Shown here: piece by piece, positions 59,446 through 64,000 of the stretch
Numbering within the stretch: the stretch's first letter is position 1
Layout: every line of letters starts with the position of its first letter
Origin: AC-32 sp963715575
Lineage (GTDB): Bacteria; Actinomycetota; Thermoleophilia; Gaiellales; Gaiellaceae
DNA length: 64,000 nucleotides
Direction: 5' to 3'
Assembly: GCA_963715575.1 (NCBI GenBank)
Contig: OY970250.1
Span: forward strand, 1,798,001-1,862,000
Made by a program: the position numbers and the translations under genes
The notes under the pieces: generated by a model
What the model saw: the letters and a program-made list of their open reading frames with translations, nothing else
Databases searched by the model: none
What the model was told of the DNA's origin: nothing

Positions 59446-59948
59446 AGCCGCTCCTTCAGCGAGTCGAGCCCGCGGCGGAGGCGCGAGTTGACCGTCCCCC
59501 GCGGGAGCTCGAGCAGCTCGGCGATCTCCCCGGGCGTGTACTCGAGCAGGTAGCGGAGCACGATCACGGCCCGGTGCTCCGGCGAGAGGCGTCCCAGCTC
59601 GGCCAGCAGCTCGCCGTCGCGCTCGGGCGGATCGGGCGCGGGCACGTCGACCGCTTCGGCCTCGGGCCGCAAGGAACGCGCCCGTGCCCAGTCGATCGCG
59701 CGGTTGACCACGATCCGGTGCAGCCACGGCCCGAACGGCCGGCGGCGGTCGAAACGGTCGAGAGCGCGCACGGCGGCGAGGAAGCCTTCCTGCGCGATGT
59801 CCTCGGCAGCGGCCGCGTCGCGGACGACGAGGTAGGCGGCGCGGTAGGCCGGCCCCCAGTGCGCGCGGAAAAGGGCCTCGAAGTCAGAGGCCGACCCGGC
59901 CTGAGCCCGCCGCACCCAGGCCCGCTCGTCGCGGCCGGAGCCCGCCAT
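59442..59948 (-). CDS. ECF sigma factor
   Basis: 168 residues from ATG at 59948. Region 2 (FEALFRAHWGPAYRAAYLVVRDAAAAEDIAQEGFL) and region 4 (LSPEHRAVIVLRYLLEYTPGEIAELLELPRGTVNSRLRRGLDSL). Controls an operon that continued, before element insertion, through the membrane partner and M14 peptidase to the peroxiredoxin and membrane protein. Confidence 0.92.
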   Translation of the reverse strand: MAGSGRDERAWVRRAQAGSASDFEALFRAHWGPAYRAAYLVVRDAAAAEDIAQEGFLAAVRALDRFDRRRPFGPWLHRIVVNRAIDWARARSLRPEAEAVDVPAPDPPERDGELLAELGRLSPEHRAVIVLRYLLEYTPGEIAELLELPRGTVNSRLRRGLDSLKERL

Positions 59949-60090
59949 CCGCCGACTATACGAGCGTCTTCGCGCGCGAGGTCCATCGCGCCAGGTACGG
60001 CTGCCGGCGCGGATGAGGTCCCCGGCCTGCAGGAAAGCCGTGGTCACGCGCGAAACGGGGGCAGGGGCAAACGCTCGAAAGGAGCGCTGA

Positions 60091-60504
60091 ATGGCGACGA
60101 ACGAACGCTGGACCGGCTGGATCGGCTTTGCCGGACTGCTGCTGGTGATCATCGCGATGCTGGACTTCTTCGAAGGCCTGATCGCGATCATCCGCGGCGA
60201 GTACTACCTCCTCACCCCGAACCAGATCGTCGTCTTCGACCTGAAGACCTGGGGGTGGATCACCTTGATCTGGGCGGTCATCATCGGCTTGACCGGGTTC
60301 GGCCTGCTCTCGGGCTCGACCTGGGCACGCTGGACGGCGATCGTGCTGATCAGCCTCAACATCCTGACGCAGCTCGGTTTCGTGGGAGCCGCGCAGTACC
60401 CGCTCTGGGCGCTGACGGTGATGTTCCTGAACATCATCGTGCTCTACGCACTCACGGTGCACTGGAGCGACACGCGCGAACCGGCGTACGCAAGTACTCC
60501 ATAG
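60091..60504 (+). CDS. DUF7144-like four-helix membrane protein
   Basis: 137 residues with AAAGGAGCG upstream. Four helices (WIGFAGLLLVIIAMLDFFEG, WGWITLIWAVIIGLTGFGLL, ARWTAIVLISLNIL, LWALTVMFLNIIVLYAL). Unknown function. Similar in plan to 3216-3623. The 140 nt to the left hold no gene I can support. Confidence 0.75.
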   Translation: MATNERWTGWIGFAGLLLVIIAMLDFFEGLIAIIRGEYYLLTPNQIVVFDLKTWGWITLIWAVIIGLTGFGLLSGSTWARWTAIVLISLNILTQLGFVGAAQYPLWALTVMFLNIIVLYALTVHWSDTREPAYASTP

Positions 60505-60520
60505 CGCACTGAAGGAGTTC

Positions 60521-60554
60521 GGAGGTCAGGCCCGCGCGAGCGGGCTTGACCTCC
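60521..60554 (+). terminator. Terminator hairpin
   Basis: GGAGGTCA pairs with TGACCTCC and inside it CCCGC with GCGGG around GCGA, only one 2-nt bulge between. No T tract. Confidence 0.7.
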
Positions 60555-60599
60555 GCCCATCGATGGAACCCTTTCAGCCCGAGTGGTGTAGACGAGAAC

Positions 60600-61409
60600 G
60601 TGAAGCGCGTCTTCGCACTCGGCGTCCTCGTGGCCGCGTTGCTGGCCGGGTCCGCGGGAGCCGCAGGGCCTTCGCCCGGCGTGATCTTCGGATCGCCGGG
60701 GGTCCTCTCGCACGACGGAAAGGTGCGCTACCTGACGCTGCGGGCCGGCGGTGGCACCGTGGTCGAGGCGGTCGCGACGCGAAGCGGCCTCGTTCGCCGT
60801 TCACGGTTCCTCAGAGGCGCGTTCGGCGTCCCGCTCGTCGCCTACGACAACTCGACGGGCGGCCTCTCGCGCGACGGACGCCGGCTCGTCGTCTATGCGC
60901 CCACGAGCGGCCACGCGAGCACGCGCTTCGTCGTGCTTGACCCGCACACACTGAAAGTGCGGTCGCACTTCGCCCTGGACGGCGACTTCGGCTTCGACGC
61001 CCTCTCACCGGACGGCTCGCTGATGTACCTGATCCAGATCAAGAACAACGGCTCGGGCTTGGACTACGACGTCCGCGCGCTCGACGTCCGCACAGGGCAT
61101 CTGCTTCCCGGAGCGATCGTCGACCGGCGGGAGCCGGACGAGAAGATGACCGGCATCCCGCTGACCCGGGTCGGCAGCGGCGATGCGAGCTGGGCCTACA
61201 CGCTCTACTCGGGCTCGGCCGGCGGCAGCTTCGTCCACGCCCTGCATACCACCGCGCGTGAGGCGTTCTGCATCGACCTGCGGCTCGGGATCGCCGCCGC
61301 TCAGCTCGGGTACGTGCGCATGCGCCTGCGTGGCAACGCGCTGCAGCTCCGGCTGCGCGGGAAGACGATCGCGACGATCGACACCCGCACGTTCGAAGTC
61401 GTGCGTTAG
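60600..61409 (+). CDS. Secreted beta-propeller-like protein
   Basis: 269 residues from GTG at 60600. Signal peptide (VFALGVLVAALLAGSAGAAG), then strands with LSHDGKVRYLTL, LSRDGRRLVVYAP and LSPDGSLMYLIQ, WD40/TolB-like repeats. No enzyme motif. Convergent with the GCS2 gene. Confidence 0.7.
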   Translation: MKRVFALGVLVAALLAGSAGAAGPSPGVIFGSPGVLSHDGKVRYLTLRAGGGTVVEAVATRSGLVRRSRFLRGAFGVPLVAYDNSTGGLSRDGRRLVVYAPTSGHASTRFVVLDPHTLKVRSHFALDGDFGFDALSPDGSLMYLIQIKNNGSGLDYDVRALDVRTGHLLPGAIVDRREPDEKMTGIPLTRVGSGDASWAYTLYSGSAGGSFVHALHTTAREAFCIDLRLGIAAAQLGYVRMRLRGNALQLRLRGKTIATIDTRTFEVVR

Positions 61410-62602
61410 GCCGGAACGGCCGCCGCCTCGGTCGCGTTCGCGATCTCGCGGACGACCTCCACGATGTCGCGGTTCGCGTTCCAGATCCGGCGCTGGCGGT
61501 CCGAGCCGTTGCCGCGGGCGAGGATCTCGCCGATGCCTTCCAGCTCGCGGTCGGAGCCGAGCTCGCGCGCGTGGGGCTCGAGCTCGGCCAGCGTCCGCCG
61601 CACGAGCTGGGCGACCGGCACCCGGTTGCGCGTGCCCCGCTCGAGGTCCATCACCGGCGCCTCGAGCCCGTAGCGGGCGGCGAGCCACTTGTTCTCGGTG
61701 GTCAGGATCCGGTGGTACGAGGGGATCTCCTCGCCGACCGCGTAGCGCTCGCAGTAGAGCTTGACGAGCGACTGGCAGAACGCGGCCAGCGCGACCGCGT
61801 CCTCGACCCGCGAGACCCCGTCGCAGACGCGGATCTCGATCGTGCCGAAGCGCGGGTGCAGACGGATGTCCCACCAGATGTGGGTGTAGTCCGCGATGCA
61901 GCCGGTCTTCTCGAGCTGGCCGACGACCTCGGCGTAGTCGGCGTAGTCGCGGAAGCGCGGCGGCGGGCCGGAGCGGGGGAAGGCGGCGAAGACCATCTGC
62001 CGGCTCGAGGCCAGCCCGGTCGGCTCGCCGCGCCAGAACGGCGAGCTGGCCGAGAGCGCGAGGAGCGAGGAGAGGTGCGCGAGCAGGCCGTTCACGACCT
62101 TGACCGCCTGCTCCGCGTCGTCCACCGCGACGTGGATGTGCAGGCCGAAGATCAGCTCGCGCCGCGCGATGTACTGGAGCTGGTCGACGAGGTGGCGATA
62201 GCGGTCGCGGGCGGTGATGCGCTGGCGCTCGAACAACGAGAACGGGTGCGTCCCGGCCGAGCCGACGCGCATCCCCTTCTCGTCCGCGATGCGGGTCACG
62301 TGGGAGCGCAGCCTGCGCAGCTCGCGGTCGACCTCCGCCGGTGAGCTGCAGACCGGCGTGGCGATCTCGAGCACGGACTGCATCAGCTCGGCGTTGACGT
62401 GCTGCTCGAGCTCGTGGCCCTCGGTCGCGGCGAGCACGGCCTCGACGTGCTGGACGAGATCGAGCGTCTCGCCGTCGAGCAGCATGTACTCCTCCTCGAC
62501 CCCGAGCGTGTACGGCTCGCCGGCGCCGAAGTTGTGGTCGAGCACGCTGCCGCCCTCCGCGAAGCGCCCGCCGGTGATCGTCGAGGGGTAGATCTGATTC
62601 AT
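61406..62602 (-). CDS. Carboxylate-amine ligase, GCS2/YbdK type
   Basis: 398 residues. TLGVEEEYMLLDGETLDLV opening, EQHVNAELMQSVLEIATPVC, GLHIHVAVDD, IEIRVCD and AARYGLEAPVM: the YbdK branch of glutamate-cysteine ligase-like enzymes. Makes a gamma-glutamyl amide; whether the product is gamma-Glu-Cys is not certain. ATG overlaps the Rid gene end. Confidence 0.9.
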   Translation of the reverse strand: MNQIYPSTITGGRFAEGGSVLDHNFGAGEPYTLGVEEEYMLLDGETLDLVQHVEAVLAATEGHELEQHVNAELMQSVLEIATPVCSSPAEVDRELRRLRSHVTRIADEKGMRVGSAGTHPFSLFERQRITARDRYRHLVDQLQYIARRELIFGLHIHVAVDDAEQAVKVVNGLLAHLSSLLALSASSPFWRGEPTGLASSRQMVFAAFPRSGPPPRFRDYADYAEVVGQLEKTGCIADYTHIWWDIRLHPRFGTIEIRVCDGVSRVEDAVALAAFCQSLVKLYCERYAVGEEIPSYHRILTTENKWLAARYGLEAPVMDLERGTRNRVPVAQLVRRTLAELEPHARELGSDRELEGIGEILARGNGSDRQRRIWNANRDIVEVVREIANATEAAAVPA

Positions 62603-62985
62603 TCCGGGATGACTGCCTCCAGCTCGATCTCGAGCAGCCAGCGCGGGTCGAGCAGCGCGGCCACCACGTAGCTGGTGTTCACCGGTTTGACCTCGCGGAA
62701 CACCTCGCCGTGGGCGCGGGCGATCTCGGTGAAGTCATTCGCGCGCGTGAGCATGATCCGCGTCCGCACTACGTGCTCCGCGGCGGCGTCCACCCCGGCC
62801 AGGGCGGCGAGCGCGATCTCCAGGCAGCGGTGGGTCTGGCCGTACGCGTCGGGGGGCGGGTCGGCGTCCTCGGGCATGATCGGCGCCGTCCCGGCGACCC
62901 AGGCGTGCGGGCCGATCCGCACCACCCGCGAGTAGCCGGCAGCCTCGGCGAACGGTGAGACGGCGGGGACGGTGCGCCGTTCCAT
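62599..62985 (-). CDS. RidA family protein
   Basis: 128 residues. YjgF/RidA fold: YSRVVRIGPHAWVAGTAPIMPE, RTRIMLTRANDFTEIARAHGEVF and PVNTSYVVAALLDPRWLLEIE with the Arg/Glu active-site pattern. Deaminates reactive imines. ATG at 62985 shares bases with a possible start of the divergent gene. Confidence 0.88.
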   Translation of the reverse strand: MERRTVPAVSPFAEAAGYSRVVRIGPHAWVAGTAPIMPEDADPPPDAYGQTHRCLEIALAALAGVDAAAEHVVRTRIMLTRANDFTEIARAHGEVFREVKPVNTSYVVAALLDPRWLLEIELEAVIPE

Positions 62986-63004
62986 GGGCCCTAGTATCGA
63001 ACTT

Positions 63005-63808
63005 GTGGACGCGTTGGAACAGGTCGACGGGTGGCCGGCCGAGACGGTGGCGGTCGCCGTGCTGCGCGGCGGCGAGGAGGTCGCCGTGCGCGGGCCGCGC
63101 CGGCAGGTCTTTCGCTGGGCCTCGGTGACGAAGCCGGTGACGGCGCTCGCGACGCTCGTGGCGGCGGAAGAAGGGATCCTCGACCTCGACGACGCCGCCG
63201 GGCCGCCCGGCTCGACGGTGCGCCACCTGCTCGCGCATGCCTCCGGCCTACCGTTCGACGGGCGCACGCCGATCGCGGAGCCCGGCAAGCGGCGGATCTA
63301 CTCGAACACGGGCTTCGACGTGCTCGCCGAAGCGGTCGGCGAGGCCGCCGAGATGCCGTTCGCTGAGTACCTGCGCGCGGCCGTGCTCGGGCCGCTGGAC
63401 CTGGGGGCAGAGCTTCGGGGCTCGGCCGCCTCCGAGTTGCACGGCAACCTCGACGACGTGCTGCGGCTGGCCGCCGAGCTGCAACGCCCGCGGCTGATCG
63501 CGCCCGAAACCCTCGAGGAGGCGACTTCGGTCCAGTTCCCGGGCCTGGTCGGCGTGCTACCTGAGATCGGGCGGATGGACCCGAACGACTGGGGCCTCGG
63601 CGTCGAGCTGCGCGACGCGAAGCACCCGCACTGGACGGGCGAGCACAACTCGCCGCGCACGTTCGGCCACTTCGGCAGCAGCGGCACCTTCCTCTGGGTC
63701 GACCCCGAGGCGGACACCGCGCTCGCCTGCCTGGCGAACCTCGACTTCGGCCCCTGGGCGCTCGAGGCGTGGCCGCGGCTGTCCGACGCGGTTCTCACCT
63801 TGCGTTAA
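63005..63808 (+). CDS. Serine hydrolase, beta-lactamase (class C/PBP) fold
   Basis: 267 residues from GTG at 63005 with TAGTAT 7 nt upstream; an ATG at 62984 would overlap the divergent Rid start. SxxK in WASVTKPVTA, YxN as IYSNTGFD, and GHFGSSGTFLW in place of the KTG strand. Hydrolase of unknown substrate; not a signal-bearing PBP. Confidence 0.88.
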   Translation: MDALEQVDGWPAETVAVAVLRGGEEVAVRGPRRQVFRWASVTKPVTALATLVAAEEGILDLDDAAGPPGSTVRHLLAHASGLPFDGRTPIAEPGKRRIYSNTGFDVLAEAVGEAAEMPFAEYLRAAVLGPLDLGAELRGSAASELHGNLDDVLRLAAELQRPRLIAPETLEEATSVQFPGLVGVLPEIGRMDPNDWGLGVELRDAKHPHWTGEHNSPRTFGHFGSSGTFLWVDPEADTALACLANLDFGPWALEAWPRLSDAVLTLR

Positions 63809-63834
63809 GGAAGCGTCTCCATACTGAGGAACCG

Positions 63835-64000
63835 ATGGGCCGCAGAACACCGACATCGCGCATCGGCGCCGCCAGGCGCCGGGCGGGCCTCGCCAAGCTC
63901 GTCCTGGCCGGAACGGCCGCGACGGCCTTCGTCGCCTCGGCGGCGCTCGCTCGCGTCGCCTATCCCGGCCACCACAAGAAGGCGATCAAGTCGCTCTCGC
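63835..64000 (+). CDS. Membrane or exported protein, partial
   Basis: Opens MGRRTPTSRIGAARRRAGLA, then a hydrophobic segment (LVLAGTAATAFVASAALA) and runs off the window. A TACTGA box lies 7 nt upstream of the ATG. No function visible. Confidence 0.55.
   Translation, partial: MGRRTPTSRIGAARRRAGLAKLVLAGTAATAFVASAALARVAYPGHHKKAIKSLS

Overview
This is chromosomal DNA of a very GC-rich actinobacterium, most likely of the Thermoleophilia (Gaiellales/Solirubrobacterales) type. That placement is an inference from base composition, frequent GTG/TTG starts, dense short-overlap operons, a GuaB3-type IMP dehydrogenase paralogue and many genes whose start codon lies only 6-9 nt after a TANNNT box (apparently leaderless transcripts). 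No rRNA, tRNA or CRISPR array was found.

Left to right: 1-3.2 kb holds a secreted protein running off the edge and a branched-chain-amino-acid-type binding protein coupled to a secreted alpha/beta hydrolase. 3.2-12.2 kb is housekeeping: murI-rph-mgtC-rdgB, a YihY membrane protein, pyrE, HU (hup), pyrF, a LysM protein, a D,D-carboxypeptidase and a PfkB sugar kinase. 12.3-23.6 kb has a collagen-like secreted repeat protein, guaB3-guaA, a phospholipase D-like protein, uracil-DNA glycosylase-rplM-rpsI, glmM, glmS and a permease-YHS fusion. 23.5-26.5 kb has a lone receiver protein coupled to a membrane-anchored ECF sigma factor, then mreB. 26.7-33 kb runs arfB, a lipoprotein, a HAD hydrolase, acpS, nnr, alr, cca and a methyltransferase. 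33-46.3 kb has a MarR regulator followed by a SelW-like selenoprotein, an SDR, a large subtilase, fabI, small membrane proteins, CYTH and Ppx polyphosphate proteins, a membrane protein with a 3' frameshift and a second selenoprotein, an AhpE-like peroxiredoxin with selenocysteine at the peroxidatic position.

46.1-57.8 kb is an 11.7-kb integrative element with a large serine recombinase at its right end. It sits inside the selenocysteine-peroxiredoxin gene: both junctions share GACCAGTC, three codons before the UGA. The host 5' part of the gene is stranded at the right end (57818-57955), while the element supplies a diverged replacement 5' part at the left end, so the gene on the left is whole again. 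Cargo: a Swt1-type HEPN protein, a 5-cytosine methyltransferase, an HNH nuclease with duplicated winged helices, a Vsr nuclease, a PLD-like protein between two 36-bp direct repeats, several tiny zinc-binding proteins, a candidate iteron region and a primase-helicase. This looks like a self-replicating integrative element carrying restriction-modification and possibly abortive defence.

57.9-64 kb is chromosome again: an ECF sigma factor, a membrane-anchored partner and an M14 peptidase, which before integration were directly upstream of the peroxiredoxin; then a DUF7144-like protein, a secreted beta-propeller-like protein, a GCS2-type ligase, a Rid protein, a serine hydrolase and the start of another gene.
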